From Robiginitalea sp. (lineage in GTDB: Bacteria; Bacteroidota; Bacteroidia; Flavobacteriales; Flavobacteriaceae): a stretch of DNA of 64,000 nt. The position numbers were made by a program, and so were the translations under genes. The DNA lies in contig JAHEJJ010000003.1 in NCBI GenBank assembly GCA_024638915.1, positions 62,001 to 126,000 of the forward strand. Reading direction: 5' to 3'. The notes beneath the pieces are model-generated. The model was not told the DNA's origin, did no database searches, and saw only the letters and a program-made list of their open reading frames with translations. Positions within the stretch are counted from its first letter, which is position 1. Every line of letters begins with the position of its first letter. This document shows, piece by piece, positions 1 through 9,630 of this stretch.

Positions 1-39
1 AATCCGTTCATCGAAGAAAGCAGGCAGTTTCATTATTAA
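1..39 (+). CDS. C-terminal end of an upstream gene (possibly ActF of alternative complex III)
   Basis: Frame 1 from the window edge is open for twelve codons and stops with TAA at 37-39, 19 bases before coxB. The visible peptide ends in Glu-Glu-Ser-Arg-Gln-Phe-His-Tyr. In Flavobacteriaceae the genes for alternative complex III (actA-F) usually sit directly upstream of coxBA, so this is probably the end of the last act gene. That identity rests on gene order only; the visible residues are too few to show it. Confidence 0.35.
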   Translation, partial: NPFIEESRQFHY

Positions 40-58
40 TGTGTATTAAGTTCCAACA

Positions 59-1117
59 ATGACTACATTCTTGATCTTAGCTGTTTTAGTATTAGTGGCA
101 ATTGCAATTTGGCAGATGACCAAGATATTCGAATTGTCACAGGCTAAGGCAGAAACGGCTCAGGTAGCCAGTGATAAAGATAACAGGTACAACGGCTATT
201 TGATGATGGCATTCCTGATCTTTATCTATGCCATTACTATTTTCAGTTTTGCAAAATATTCGAAATTTCTATTACCGGAAGCGGCATCAGAACACGGGGC
301 CGACTACGACTACCTCATGCTGGTTTCCTTTGGTATCATATTCTTTGTACAAACCATAACCCAGTTCTTATTGCACTATTATGGATATAAGTATAGAGGA
401 GAAAAAGGAAAAAAGGCACTCTTCTTTGCCGATAATGACCGACTTGAATTCATCTGGACCATTATCCCGGTGATCGTATTGGCCGGCTTGATACTCTGGG
501 GGCTTTACACCTGGACGAATATCATGGACATAAATGAGGACGATGATCCCTTGATCGTGGAATTATATGCGCAACAGTTCAACTGGACAGCAAGGTATGG
601 TGGTGCTGACAATGTGCTTGGAGAGGCTAATGTGCGAATGATCGATATCAACAGGGCAAATGTGCTGGGACTGGATGAATCCGATCCAAACTCAGCAGAT
701 GACATCATTGTAAAAGAACTGCACTTGCCGGTAGGGAGAAAGGTAAATTTTAAAATGAGATCTCAAGATGTATTGCATTCGGCCTATATGCCACATTTTA
801 GGGCACAGATGAATTGTGTTCCCGGAATGATCACCGAGTTCTCGTTCACACCGACAATTACTACTGCCCAGATTAGGCTAAACCCCGATGTAGTGGACAA
901 GGTCAAAAGGACCAATGCGATAAGGGCAAAGCGTGCAATCAATGGAGAACCTAATTCTGATCCATGGGAATTCGACTATGTCTTGTTATGCAATAAGATT
1001 TGTGGGAAATCGCATTACAATATGCAAATGAAGATTATCGTAGAAACCGAAGAAGAGTTTAATGCATGGATGGCTGCCCAGCAGTCCTTCAAACAGACCC
1101 TGGCTTCGGTTCAATAA
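59..1117 (+). CDS. coxB: Cytochrome c oxidase subunit II
   Basis: This subunit accepts electrons from cytochrome c through the binuclear CuA centre and passes them to subunit I in the cytoplasmic membrane. The CuA ligands are visible: His240, then Cys311, Cys315, His319 and Met322 in a C-x3-C-x3-H-x2-M arrangement. Hydrophobic segments lie near residues 3-20, 48-68, 85-108 and 130-150; the last two are the usual hairpin, and the two extra N-terminal ones are typical of Bacteroidota CoxB. The CuA domain carries an Asp-rich insertion around residues 205-220. The gene is followed 39 bases later by coxA, so the two form one operon, probably behind the alternative complex III genes. The subunit III and IV genes are about 40 kb away. 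Confidence 0.95.
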   Translation: MTTFLILAVLVLVAIAIWQMTKIFELSQAKAETAQVASDKDNRYNGYLMMAFLIFIYAITIFSFAKYSKFLLPEAASEHGADYDYLMLVSFGIIFFVQTITQFLLHYYGYKYRGEKGKKALFFADNDRLEFIWTIIPVIVLAGLILWGLYTWTNIMDINEDDDPLIVELYAQQFNWTARYGGADNVLGEANVRMIDINRANVLGLDESDPNSADDIIVKELHLPVGRKVNFKMRSQDVLHSAYMPHFRAQMNCVPGMITEFSFTPTITTAQIRLNPDVVDKVKRTNAIRAKRAINGEPNSDPWEFDYVLLCNKICGKSHYNMQMKIIVETEEEFNAWMAAQQSFKQTLASVQ

Positions 1118-1156
1118 AAGAATATGCTATTAAAAAGAAAATAAAATAATTAGATT

Positions 1157-2980
1157 ATGTCTTTAACAGCTCATGCACATGTTGATGATCACGCGCACGA
1201 TCATGGACATCATCATAAGGAAACATTTGTAACAAAGTATATTTTTAGTCAGGATCATAAAATGATCTCGAAACAGTACCTGATCACAGGTCTGATCATG
1301 GGTGTGATCGGGATAGGGATGTCCCTATTATTTAGGATGCAATTGGCCTGGCCAGGCGAATCCTTTCCAATATTCGAGACATTCCTCGGCAAATGGGCCC
1401 CAGACGGGGTGATGGATGCCGACGTATACCTGGCGCTGGTGACTATTCATGGTACCATCATGGTATTCTTTGTGCTTACGGCAGGACTAAGCGGAACTTT
1501 TAGTAACCTCCTTATTCCCTTGCAGATTGGCGCAAGAGATATGGCCTCTGGATTTCTTAATATGTTGTCGTACTGGATGTTTTTTATTTCCAGTGTGATC
1601 ATGTTGATTTCCTTGTTTGTAGAGGCCGGCCCAGCCGCTGCGGGATGGACGATCTATCCACCCTTGAGCGCACTGCCTTTAGCACAGGCGGGTTCCGGGA
1701 TGGGAATGACGCTTTGGCTTGTCTCCATGGCAATATTTATTGCCTCCTCTCTCTTAGGTTCCCTGAATTATATAGTTACGGTACTGAACCTGAGAACCAA
1801 AGGTATGTCGATGACCAGGCTACCCCTGACCATCTGGGCGTTCTTTGTCACTGCGATAATCGGGGTCATTTCTTTCCCTGTATTATTATCTGCAGCCCTT
1901 TTGTTGATCATGGACCGTAGTTTCGGAACTTCTTTCTTTCTCTCCGATATATTTATACAAGGAGAAGTTTTGCACTATCAGGGGGGATCACCGGTTTTGT
2001 TCGAGCACCTGTTTTGGTTCCTCGGACACCCGGAAGTATACATTGTTATTCTTCCCGCCATGGGAATTGTATCTGAAGTGTTGTCTGTAAATGCCCGGAA
2101 ACCTGTCTTTGGATATCGGGCGATGATTGCATCGATCCTGGCCATTGCCTTCCTTTCCACTATTGTCTGGGGCCACCATATGTTCGTTTCCGGAATGAAC
2201 CCGTTCCTGGGATCTGTTTTCACCTTTACAACATTGTTGATAGCCATTCCTTCTGCGGTGAAAGCCTTTAACTGGATTACCACGCTGTGGAAGGGGAATT
2301 TGCAATTGAATCCCGCCATGTTATTTTCTATCGGGATGGTCTCAACCTTTATCACAGGTGGATTAACCGGAATTATTCTTGGCGACAGCACCCTCGATAT
2401 CAATGTTCACGACACCTATTTTGTAGTAGCTCACTTCCACCTGGTAATGGGAATTTCAGCACTCTATGGCTTATTTGCAGGGGTGTACCACTGGTTCCCA
2501 AAAATGTTCCAGAGCAGGATGATGAACAAGAACCTGGGGTATATACATTTCTGGATTACCGCAGTTGGCTCCTATGGGATTTTCTTCCCGATGCACTTTA
2601 TCGGGATGGCAGGGGTACCCAGGAGGTATTATGAGAATACGGCATTCCCGATGTTCGATGAGTTTACCGACATTCAGGTGTTGATGACGGTTTTCGCGCT
2701 GATCACCGCAGGTGCGCAGCTCGTATTTGCCTATAATTTTGTGAGCAGTATTTTCTATGGTAAGAAAGGACCACAAAACCCATGGAAGGCCACAACACTC
2801 GAATGGGATGCTCCGATTAAACATATCCATGGAAACTGGGACGGTCCTATTCCCGAAGTTCATCGATGGTCATATGACTATAGCAAAACATACGAGAATG
2901 GAGAGTATATTCTTCCAGGACAGGATTTTGTGCCGCAGACCGTTCCCTTGCAGGAGAACGAAGAAGAACTGCAACATTAA
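1157..2980 (+). CDS. coxA: Cytochrome c oxidase subunit I
   Basis: This is the catalytic subunit of the aa3-type oxidase, which reduces oxygen to water and pumps protons. Conserved ligands are present: His98 (low-spin haem), the His291-Pro-Glu-Val-Tyr motif of CuB and the His-Tyr crosslink, His340-His341 (CuB), and His426/His428 (high-spin and low-spin haem). About twelve transmembrane helices can be traced. The length of 607 residues includes a His-rich N-terminal stretch (residues 6-21, nine His), common in Bacteroidota CoxA and of unknown role, possibly copper handling. It follows coxB and ends 20 bases before a strong terminator, so coxBA closes its operon. Confidence 0.96.
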   Translation: MSLTAHAHVDDHAHDHGHHHKETFVTKYIFSQDHKMISKQYLITGLIMGVIGIGMSLLFRMQLAWPGESFPIFETFLGKWAPDGVMDADVYLALVTIHGTIMVFFVLTAGLSGTFSNLLIPLQIGARDMASGFLNMLSYWMFFISSVIMLISLFVEAGPAAAGWTIYPPLSALPLAQAGSGMGMTLWLVSMAIFIASSLLGSLNYIVTVLNLRTKGMSMTRLPLTIWAFFVTAIIGVISFPVLLSAALLLIMDRSFGTSFFLSDIFIQGEVLHYQGGSPVLFEHLFWFLGHPEVYIVILPAMGIVSEVLSVNARKPVFGYRAMIASILAIAFLSTIVWGHHMFVSGMNPFLGSVFTFTTLLIAIPSAVKAFNWITTLWKGNLQLNPAMLFSIGMVSTFITGGLTGIILGDSTLDINVHDTYFVVAHFHLVMGISALYGLFAGVYHWFPKMFQSRMMNKNLGYIHFWITAVGSYGIFFPMHFIGMAGVPRRYYENTAFPMFDEFTDIQVLMTVFALITAGAQLVFAYNFVSSIFYGKKGPQNPWKATTLEWDAPIKHIHGNWDGPIPEVHRWSYDYSKTYENGEYILPGQDFVPQTVPLQENEEELQH

Positions 2981-3000
2981 ATCTGTTAAGAAATAAATTA

Positions 3001-3025
3001 AAGCCCGTTTTTACGGGCTTTTTTT
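3001..3025 (+). terminator. Intrinsic terminator after coxBA
   Basis: An 8-bp perfect stem (AAGCCCGT / ACGGGCTT, loop TTTT) is followed directly by five T residues. It lies 20 bases after the coxA stop codon and ends the coxBA transcript. Confidence 0.9.
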
Positions 3026-3056
3026 ATGCCTTTTACCTTAGCAAACAAGATATCCC

Positions 3057-3064
3057 TATTTTTG
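3057..3064 (+). promoter_or_regulatory. Bacteroidota -7 box (TATTTTTG) for the GIN-domain gene
   Basis: The octamer matches the Bacteroidota sigma-A -7 consensus TAnnTTTG. It overlaps the GTG at 3064, which makes that GTG unlikely as a start codon and favours the in-frame GTG at 3100. No clear -33 TTG is present at the right distance. Confidence 0.5.
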
Positions 3065-3099
3065 TGAAGGGATTAATCAACTATAATACTTATTCGAAA

Positions 3100-3924
3100 G
3101 TGAAAAAACTAATTCTGATTCTAGTCTGCCTGGGTTGCGGTATACTGCATGCCCAACGTAAACCAAAAATAAAAGGGAACAAAAATGTGGTTGAAGTTCG
3201 TGAGGATCTGCCCGACTACAAACGGATCGAGCTCAGGGACGATCTTGAGATCTCACTCCAAAAATCCAGCGAACCCGGTTATACCATTACAGCCGATGAT
3301 AATCTGATCGATATACTTAAATTCAAAGTAGAAGACAGTACCCTTGTGATCAGCGCCTTCTACGCGATTACGGCCAAAAAAAAGTTGGAAATCTCCGTAC
3401 GATATAATGAGTTGGATGCGATCGAGATCAATAGTGGTAAAATGATAACAGAATCGACCATCTCTGCAGATCAGCTGCTGCTTTTCACTTCTGGTTCTTC
3501 CAGGGCAGATCTTCAGATCAGTGCGGCCGTGACCATCTTGGAAATGGAGGGAAATAGCAAAGCAAAACTGAACATCGATACAGACTCGCTCTCCGTTCTA
3601 TTAAAGAACAAAGTGGATGCAAATATCTATTCTGTAAGCAGGCATAAAACAATGGAAATGCAAGACGATGCCCTGGCCGATGTTCAGGGAACAACAGAAA
3701 TACTTGAGATTAAATTATCAGGAACTACCAAGCTCAGGGCCCAGGAACTCGAGGGGGCTGATGTCAGGTTGGAGGCTACCGATAAAGCATCTGCTCGTAT
3801 CCGTGCTCGGGATCAATTAAAACTTGCGTCATCAGTTAATGCGAAGGTATTTCTTTATGGAGATCCTTCTATTCTGATGGATGAATTCAGCGGTAATTCC
3901 GAATTATATAAACGTCAGGACTGA
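3100..3924 (+). CDS. Secreted GIN-domain (DUF2807) protein
   Basis: This is a putative secreted or surface protein of the head-GIN family, which folds as a right-handed beta-helix; the family has no established biochemical role. I chose the GTG at 3100 because a classic signal peptide follows (two Lys, a hydrophobic core, then Leu-His-Ala-Gln as cleavage site near residue 19), and because the longer in-frame start at 3064 lies inside a -7 promoter box. The rest shows repeated short beta strands with Ser/Asn/Gly turns, as expected for the adhesin-head domain. It is flanked by terminators on both sides and is monocistronic. The length of about 275 residues is normal for the family. Confidence 0.8.
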   Translation: MKKLILILVCLGCGILHAQRKPKIKGNKNVVEVREDLPDYKRIELRDDLEISLQKSSEPGYTITADDNLIDILKFKVEDSTLVISAFYAITAKKKLEISVRYNELDAIEINSGKMITESTISADQLLLFTSGSSRADLQISAAVTILEMEGNSKAKLNIDTDSLSVLLKNKVDANIYSVSRHKTMEMQDDALADVQGTTEILEIKLSGTTKLRAQELEGADVRLEATDKASARIRARDQLKLASSVNAKVFLYGDPSILMDEFSGNSELYKRQD

Positions 3925-3928
3925 ATAA

Positions 3929-3963
3929 AAAATTCCCGAAACTTAAAGAAGCCCGGGAATTTT
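3929..3963. terminator. Bidirectional terminator between GIN gene and pckA
   Basis: Ten-base inverted arms (AAAATTCCCG and CGGGAATTTT) surround a 15-base loop. The A-rich left arm and T-rich right arm can serve both convergent genes, which end at 3924 and 3983. Confidence 0.75.
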
Positions 3964-3982
3964 CGATCAAATCAAAATAATT

Positions 3983-5587
3983 CTATGACTGCATAGAATA
4001 ATCTGCTTTTGGTCCGGCTTTAATGATAGCATCATTCACTCCGGCTTCAAACTTTTTGAAATTCTCTGCGAATAAAGAAATAAGTTTCTTTTTCTCCTTA
4101 TCGAATTGATCCTTGTCTGCCCAGGTATTTTTAGGGATAAGTACTTCGGAGGGTACATTCGGACAACTGGTTGGAATTTCAAATCCAAATTCTTCATCCC
4201 TGATAAATTCAACATTGTCGAAGTCACCATGGTGAATAGCATCTATCATGGCCCTGGTATACTTTAATTTCATTCTGGAACCGACGCCATAAGCACCACC
4301 GGTCCAACCGGTATTAACTAACCAAGCGGTCGCTCCGCGTTCTTTCATTTTTTCAGCCAGCATTTCAGCGTATTTATTCGGATGCCACATCATAAAAGCA
4401 GCACCGAAATTCGAACTGAAGGTGGCTTGTGGTTCGGTAACTCCCATTTCTGTGCCCGCCACTTTCGCAGTATATCCTGAAATGAAATGATAACTGGCCT
4501 GCTCCGGAGTTAGCCTACTCACTGGAGGGAGTACTCCAAACGCATCACAGGTCAGGAAAATAATGTGTTTTGGATGTCCGGCGATACAAGGAATTTGAAC
4601 ATTTTCTATGAAATCTATCGGATAAGATGCCCGTGTATTCTGGGTGATCGAGGTGTCTGTATAATCTACCTCATGAGTATATTTATTGTATACCACATTT
4701 TCTAATACGGTTCCAAAGCGAATCGCATTGAAAATATCCGGCTCATTCTCTGCAGAAAGATCTATCGCTTTTGCATAACAACCACCTTCGATATTGAAGA
4801 CTCCATCATCTGTCCAGCAGTGCTCATCATCACCTATTAGCCTGCGCTTAGGATCCGCACTGAGTGTAGTTTTACCAGTTCCTGAAAGACCGAACAAGAG
4901 GGTAACATCTCCTTCTTCTCCCACATTGGCTGAACAGTGCATAGGAAGTACATTCTCCAAAGGCATTAGATAATTCATAACGCCGAATAAACCTTTTTTC
5001 ATCTCCCCTGCATACTGGGTACCGAGGATAACGATCTCGCGTCTTTCCAGATTGACGTCGATACTGGTTTTCGATGTCATTTCAGAGGTATAACGGTTGG
5101 CAGGGAATCCACCTGCATTGAAGACCACGTAATCAGGCTCACCGAAATCGGACAACTCATCTGCCGTAGGCATTATTAGCATATTCTGCATAAAGAGCGC
5201 ATGATAGGCCCGTGTGCAAATGATCCTTACTTTAAGTCTATACTTTGGATCCCAACCTATAAAGGCATCCACGACGTAAAGATGATCGCATACATTCAAA
5301 TAATCCATCGCGCGCTCATGGTTTACCATAAAGGTATGCTCGTCCAATCCCATATTAATGGGACCCCAGTCGATATTGTTTTCTGAATCGGGATGGCGAA
5401 CAATACGTTTGTCCTTTGGGCTTCTACCTGTTTTTTCTCCTGAATACACCAGCAGTGCGCCAACATCTGAAATAGCAGTGCCCTTCTCAAGTCGTAAACC
5501 CAATTCGTAAAGAACGGGTACACTACTATTCCTATATACTTCTTCGGTTTCTATACCATATTTACGAAGATTGAATTTTGTAGTCAT
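3983..5587 (-). CDS. pckA: Phosphoenolpyruvate carboxykinase (ATP)
   Basis: It converts oxaloacetate and ATP to phosphoenolpyruvate, CO2 and ADP, the entry step of gluconeogenesis, in the cytoplasm. The length of 534 residues is that of the ATP-dependent family. The kinase-type P-loop (Gly-Leu-Ser-Gly-Thr-Gly-Lys-Thr, with Lys239) is intact and is followed by the second metal-binding segment around Asp-Asp-Glu-His-Cys-Trp. The R-S-P-K-D-K segment near residue 58, which binds the substrate, is also present. The gene stands alone, divergent from ruvB across a 189-base intergenic region. With the malic enzyme at 28.8 kb it connects C4 acids to PEP and pyruvate. No clear -7 box was found upstream. 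Confidence 0.96.
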   Translation of the reverse strand: MTTKFNLRKYGIETEEVYRNSSVPVLYELGLRLEKGTAISDVGALLVYSGEKTGRSPKDKRIVRHPDSENNIDWGPINMGLDEHTFMVNHERAMDYLNVCDHLYVVDAFIGWDPKYRLKVRIICTRAYHALFMQNMLIMPTADELSDFGEPDYVVFNAGGFPANRYTSEMTSKTSIDVNLERREIVILGTQYAGEMKKGLFGVMNYLMPLENVLPMHCSANVGEEGDVTLLFGLSGTGKTTLSADPKRRLIGDDEHCWTDDGVFNIEGGCYAKAIDLSAENEPDIFNAIRFGTVLENVVYNKYTHEVDYTDTSITQNTRASYPIDFIENVQIPCIAGHPKHIIFLTCDAFGVLPPVSRLTPEQASYHFISGYTAKVAGTEMGVTEPQATFSSNFGAAFMMWHPNKYAEMLAEKMKERGATAWLVNTGWTGGAYGVGSRMKLKYTRAMIDAIHHGDFDNVEFIRDEEFGFEIPTSCPNVPSEVLIPKNTWADKDQFDKEKKKLISLFAENFKKFEAGVNDAIIKAGPKADYSMQS

Positions 5588-5763
5588 TTTTCGAGTTTTA
5601 AGAAATCTAAGTGAAAGATTAAATTACTAATAATTCCATTTAACTGTGCAAAGAAGAGGATAATTCTTTGTAAAAAAACTGATATTTATCAGGATTCTGC
5701 GGGGATTAATATCGTCCCTGTTTTCGGAAAACTAAATACCGCAAATCACCCTACCTATTTTAC

Positions 5764-5771
5764 TATCTTTG
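5764..5771 (+). promoter_or_regulatory. -7 box (TATCTTTG) next to the ruvB start codon
   Basis: This is an exact match to TAnnTTTG. Its last base is only five bases before the ruvB ATG, so transcription should begin at or within a few bases of the start codon. This predicts a leaderless or nearly leaderless mRNA. Confidence 0.55.
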
Positions 5772-5776
5772 AGGAT

Positions 5777-6799
5777 ATGAATGAGAATCTCGACGCCACC
5801 GGAACGAATTACTCACCTGAGGAGCTCGAAATAGAACGCGCTCTCAGACCGGTATCATTCGATGACTTTACTGGCCAGGAGCAGGTATTGGAGAATTTGA
5901 AAATATTTGTCGAGGCCGCAAATCTGCGAAACGAGGCCCTTGATCATACCTTGTTTCATGGCCCGCCCGGACTTGGCAAGACAACTCTGGCCCACATATT
6001 GGCCAACGAACTTGGCGTAGGGATCAAAGTCACCTCAGGACCGGTTCTGGATAAACCCGGAGACCTGGCGGGCTTGCTTACCAATCTCGAAGAACGGGAT
6101 GTTTTATTCATAGATGAGATCCATAGACTCAGCCCTGTGGTGGAAGAATACCTCTACTCGGCCATGGAGGATTATAAAATCGATATTATGATCGAGACTG
6201 GGCCGAATGCCAGATCGGTTCAGATCAATTTACATCCGTTTACCTTGATTGGGGCCACCACACGTTCAGGTTTGCTTACCGCCCCGATGAGAGCCCGTTT
6301 TAGCATTACCAACCGACTGGAATATTATGATACCGAGTTGCTTTCCACTATAGTAGAGCGTAGTGCTGAGATATTAAAGGTTCCGATTACCAGCGATGCA
6401 GCTATTGAGATAGCAGGCAGAAGTCGGGGAACACCCCGTATTTCCAACGCACTACTCAGGAGGGTGCGCGACTTTGCCCAGATCAAAGGGACTGGTGATA
6501 TCGACATGAAAATATCGAGATATGGCTTAAAAGCACTGAATGTGGATGTTCATGGATTAGATGAAATGGACAACAAGATCCTGACCACCATCATTGATAA
6601 ATTCAAGGGAGGTCCGGTGGGGATTACTACCCTGGCTACTGCCGTATCTGAAAATGCCGAAACCATCGAAGAGGTATATGAACCCTTCCTGATTCAGCAA
6701 GGATTTATTATGAGAACCCCCAGAGGCAGAGAAGTGACTGAGCTGGCTTATCGTCATCTGGGCAAATTAAAAGGCGGCGGCCAGACAGATCTGTTCTGA
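5777..6799 (+). CDS. ruvB: Holliday junction branch migration ATPase RuvB
   Basis: RuvB is the hexameric AAA+ motor that, with RuvA, drives branch migration of Holliday junctions during recombination and repair. Residues 62-70 form the Walker A motif (Gly-Pro-Pro-Gly-Leu-Gly-Lys-Thr-Thr), residues 113-116 the Walker B Asp-Glu-Ile-His, and the G-A-T-T-R sensor segment with the arginine finger follows near 160-180. A winged-helix DNA-binding domain occupies the C-terminal part from about residue 260. The length of 340 is normal. The ruvA gene lies 24 kb downstream beside sprA, so the pair is split here. The ATG used matches the family's usual N-terminus. Confidence 0.97.
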   Translation: MNENLDATGTNYSPEELEIERALRPVSFDDFTGQEQVLENLKIFVEAANLRNEALDHTLFHGPPGLGKTTLAHILANELGVGIKVTSGPVLDKPGDLAGLLTNLEERDVLFIDEIHRLSPVVEEYLYSAMEDYKIDIMIETGPNARSVQINLHPFTLIGATTRSGLLTAPMRARFSITNRLEYYDTELLSTIVERSAEILKVPITSDAAIEIAGRSRGTPRISNALLRRVRDFAQIKGTGDIDMKISRYGLKALNVDVHGLDEMDNKILTTIIDKFKGGPVGITTLATAVSENAETIEEVYEPFLIQQGFIMRTPRGREVTELAYRHLGKLKGGGQTDLF

Positions 6800-6891
6800 A
6801 ATTGATAACACTTCCTTACATAAATGATTTGTACAGTAACGAAATCACCTTGCATTCGTTTAGAGAGTAGGACAAAATCTTATATTTTCCG

Positions 6892-8259
6892 ATGATCATT
6901 CGTTTGATAATACTCGCATTAGCATTTTCTTTTTTTAATCATATTCCGGGGCTCAGTGAATCCGTTAAACAGCCAGCGCAAGAGGATTTCGATCCAGTGA
7001 ACCGTTTCTTAGGCCGGTGGAAAGGTACCGCCACTACCTCCTCGGAGCAAACCCGGGTGAGTCTCGATATCATGCGTCACAAAAATGTACTTAGCGCTTC
7101 GATCAGCCTCACGGATATGGGGGTTATGGGATGGCCCGCCAAAGATATACAACTCAAGGGCAGTGAGCTGACATTACGCTTTCCCGCCGACAATTCTGAG
7201 CAGATACTTGTCCTAAAACTTTCTGATTTCACAACCGGAAAACCTTTTCTGGAAGGTAGCTGGCAGGATACGGGTCTGGAGGAACTCGCCCAGTTACGTT
7301 TGTATAAAGAACCAACGGAGCCCTCCTATTTAAGTACGTCTTTGTCCATAGAAGGTCCCGCGGGAATCCTGGATGCGGAAATAGTCCTGCCTCAGGGCGA
7401 GGGACCCTTTCCAGGAGTGGTTTTTCTCCATGGCTCCGGACCACAGCCCAAAGATGCGAACCGATTTGCAGCCTTTGCCCTTGCCGAAGAAGGTATAGCC
7501 TCCATAATATTTGATAAAAGGGGAGTTGCGGGTTCATCAGGTAATTGGCAGGGAGCCGATTTTGAAGATCTGGCCAGAGATGGTATTGCCGTGGCAAAGT
7601 ATTTTTTAGCGGAGGAGAAGATAGAATTTACCGGCTTCTTTGGCCATAGTCAGGGGGGCTGGATAGGACCCTTGGCTGCGACGCTTTGGGACGAAGCTGC
7701 ATTCGTAATAAGCAGTGCAGGCCCCGCGGTTAGCCCGGCCCGCGAAGCCCAGTGGAGTTTTATTTATAATGCAAAAAATGCAGGGGCGGGAGAAGAGGAT
7801 ATTCGCCTTATCCGCCAGGTAGTCGATAATTGGCATGAAGGCCTGAGCCTGGGGGAATGGAAGCCTTACCAAACGAGTCTTGAAATCGCCAAAACAGAAG
7901 CCTGGTTTGATGCCTCTGGACTGGAATATCTGCAATATCCTCCCGATCCTGAACATCTCAATTATTATCTGCCCTTTATGGACTATGATCCCGTACCTGT
8001 TTTGATGGAGCTCAAGGTACCGCTGTTGGCCTTGCTCACACCCGATGATGAGAGCATTGATGCGCTCGAGACCGAGGTCATATTATCAGAACTAAAAGAA
8101 TTGGGTAAGGACATCCGTATCAAAATGTACCCGGGTTACAATCACGGTTTTAGGCGAATAGGCGCAGAACACCAGATCCGATGGCCCGGATTCCCGGAAG
8201 ACTATTTTACGCTCCAGGCCAAGTTTATCAATGAAATTAAGACATTGAAAGAGCGGTGA
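6892..8259 (+). CDS. Secreted alpha/beta-hydrolase (S9/S33-like) with N-terminal accessory domain
   Basis: The protein begins with a signal-peptide-like hydrophobic segment (residues 1-20), so it probably acts in the periplasm or is secreted. Residues about 35-140 form a small beta-rich domain seen in front of many Bacteroidota hydrolases; residues about 150-455 are an alpha/beta-hydrolase. The nucleophile elbow is Gly-His-Ser253-Gln-Gly-Gly, a likely catalytic acid is Asp385 or Asp386, and His418 (Asn-His-Gly) completes the triad. The substrate cannot be read from the sequence; esters or peptides are both possible. A cytochrome P450 gene starts 45 bases downstream, which suggests co-transcription and perhaps a shared small-molecule pathway, but this is inference. 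Confidence 0.8.
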   Translation: MIIRLIILALAFSFFNHIPGLSESVKQPAQEDFDPVNRFLGRWKGTATTSSEQTRVSLDIMRHKNVLSASISLTDMGVMGWPAKDIQLKGSELTLRFPADNSEQILVLKLSDFTTGKPFLEGSWQDTGLEELAQLRLYKEPTEPSYLSTSLSIEGPAGILDAEIVLPQGEGPFPGVVFLHGSGPQPKDANRFAAFALAEEGIASIIFDKRGVAGSSGNWQGADFEDLARDGIAVAKYFLAEEKIEFTGFFGHSQGGWIGPLAATLWDEAAFVISSAGPAVSPAREAQWSFIYNAKNAGAGEEDIRLIRQVVDNWHEGLSLGEWKPYQTSLEIAKTEAWFDASGLEYLQYPPDPEHLNYYLPFMDYDPVPVLMELKVPLLALLTPDDESIDALETEVILSELKELGKDIRIKMYPGYNHGFRRIGAEHQIRWPGFPEDYFTLQAKFINEIKTLKER

Positions 8260-8304
8260 AGAACAAAATTGTTTCTATTTTAGGCTGCTTATAGCCATAT
8301 ACTC

Positions 8305-9630
8305 ATGTCTGATCTGCCAACTGTATCTCGCTGGGAAGTCATTCGCAACCGCAAGCGCATACTAAAAAATCCACTGCCTTTTCACTCAGAGAATTTTGAA
8401 AAATTCGGGGATAGCTTTAGGGTAAAAATCGGTTCGCCTTCAGGGGTGATCTTTACCCGCGATCCATCGGTTATCAGACATATCCTTCAGAAGAATCACA
8501 AGAATTACCAGAAGTCAAAATTGCAAACAGAAGATCTTGCGAAATATATCGGTCAAGGACTTCTGACTTCTAATGGGGAACATTGGAAAGTGCACCGCCG
8601 GATGATCCAACCTGCATTTCATAAGAAAAAGCTGGAAGGACTTTTGGCCATTATGAACAGGGCTATCGAAAATGAGCTGGAACAGATAAGGCCAGATAAG
8701 GTAATAGATGTATATCCAATGATGAGCGATCTGGCATTCCAGGTGGTGGCCCAATCACTGTTTAGTCGATCCGATATACGGAAAAGAATGGCTCGTCTGC
8801 AAGAGATAACCGAGAGTAACCAACGCATGTTGATACGGGAAATGAGGCAACCTTACCTAAACTGGTGGTTTCGTTTAAGCGGGAAGATAGATAGACATTT
8901 AGAAATGGCACGGAAAGGACGGGAGATCCTCAACGGGATCATTGAAGAGCGAATTAGCTCGGGAATGCGTAAGGACGACCTGCTCGACATGCTGCTGGAG
9001 GCGCGTTATGAAGACGGGACACCCATGTCGCGGAAACAACTGCTCGATGAGGTATTGATACTCTTTACAGCCGGCCATGAAACCACCGCTAATGCCTTGA
9101 GCTTTAGTTTGTTCAATATCGCCAGTAATAAGGAGGTTCAGGAAAAGCTATACAAGGAGATCGCGGATATTGATCAAGATTCGATTCGATTTCCCGATCT
9201 GTTTACCCAATTGCCTTATACTAAATGTTGCATTGAGGAATCGCTACGTCTGTACCCACCAGCCTATGTGATCGACAGGGAAGCCATTGGCAAGGATACT
9301 ATTGAAGGCCTCGAGTTGAGAAAAGGGAGTTTAGTGCTCATGTCGGTTTATGAATTGCACCGGCATGCTGATTTCTGGGAAGATCCTGAAAAATTTAGAC
9401 CGGAACGCTTTGAACAAAAACTGCCAAAAGACTATGCGCAATATTACTATCCGTTCGGGGCAGGCCCGCGCATGTGTATCGGTAATAACTTTGCCATGTA
9501 TGAAATGTTGCTTACGCTGTACAGGATCTTATCACGGTACAGTATCAGTACAAGTAAGGGAGAAATAGAGATCAATCCGCTTATTTCCTTAAAGCCAAAA
9601 AAAGCTCCGATACGCTTTGAACGAATCTAA
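8305..9630 (+). CDS. Cytochrome P450 monooxygenase
   Basis: This is a soluble haem-thiolate monooxygenase that would insert oxygen into a hydrophobic substrate. All signature motifs are intact: the I-helix oxygen-activating Ala-Gly-His258-Glu-Thr-Thr, the K-helix E312-x-x-R315, and the haem-binding loop Phe-Gly-Ala-Gly-Pro-Arg-Met-Cys391-Ile-Gly. There is no N-terminal membrane anchor and no fused reductase, and no ferredoxin gene is nearby, so electrons must come from elsewhere. The length of 441 is usual. The overall pattern resembles the class with fatty-acid-hydroxylating members, but I would not assign a CYP family or substrate. It follows the hydrolase at 6892 by 45 bases. Confidence 0.92.
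   Translation: MSDLPTVSRWEVIRNRKRILKNPLPFHSENFEKFGDSFRVKIGSPSGVIFTRDPSVIRHILQKNHKNYQKSKLQTEDLAKYIGQGLLTSNGEHWKVHRRMIQPAFHKKKLEGLLAIMNRAIENELEQIRPDKVIDVYPMMSDLAFQVVAQSLFSRSDIRKRMARLQEITESNQRMLIREMRQPYLNWWFRLSGKIDRHLEMARKGREILNGIIEERISSGMRKDDLLDMLLEARYEDGTPMSRKQLLDEVLILFTAGHETTANALSFSLFNIASNKEVQEKLYKEIADIDQDSIRFPDLFTQLPYTKCCIEESLRLYPPAYVIDREAIGKDTIEGLELRKGSLVLMSVYELHRHADFWEDPEKFRPERFEQKLPKDYAQYYYPFGAGPRMCIGNNFAMYEMLLTLYRILSRYSISTSKGEIEINPLISLKPKKAPIRFERI

Noticed and set aside
3064-3099. GTG at 3064 as start of the GIN-domain protein
   Set aside because: It overlaps a -7 promoter box, and the signal peptide begins only at the GTG at 3100.
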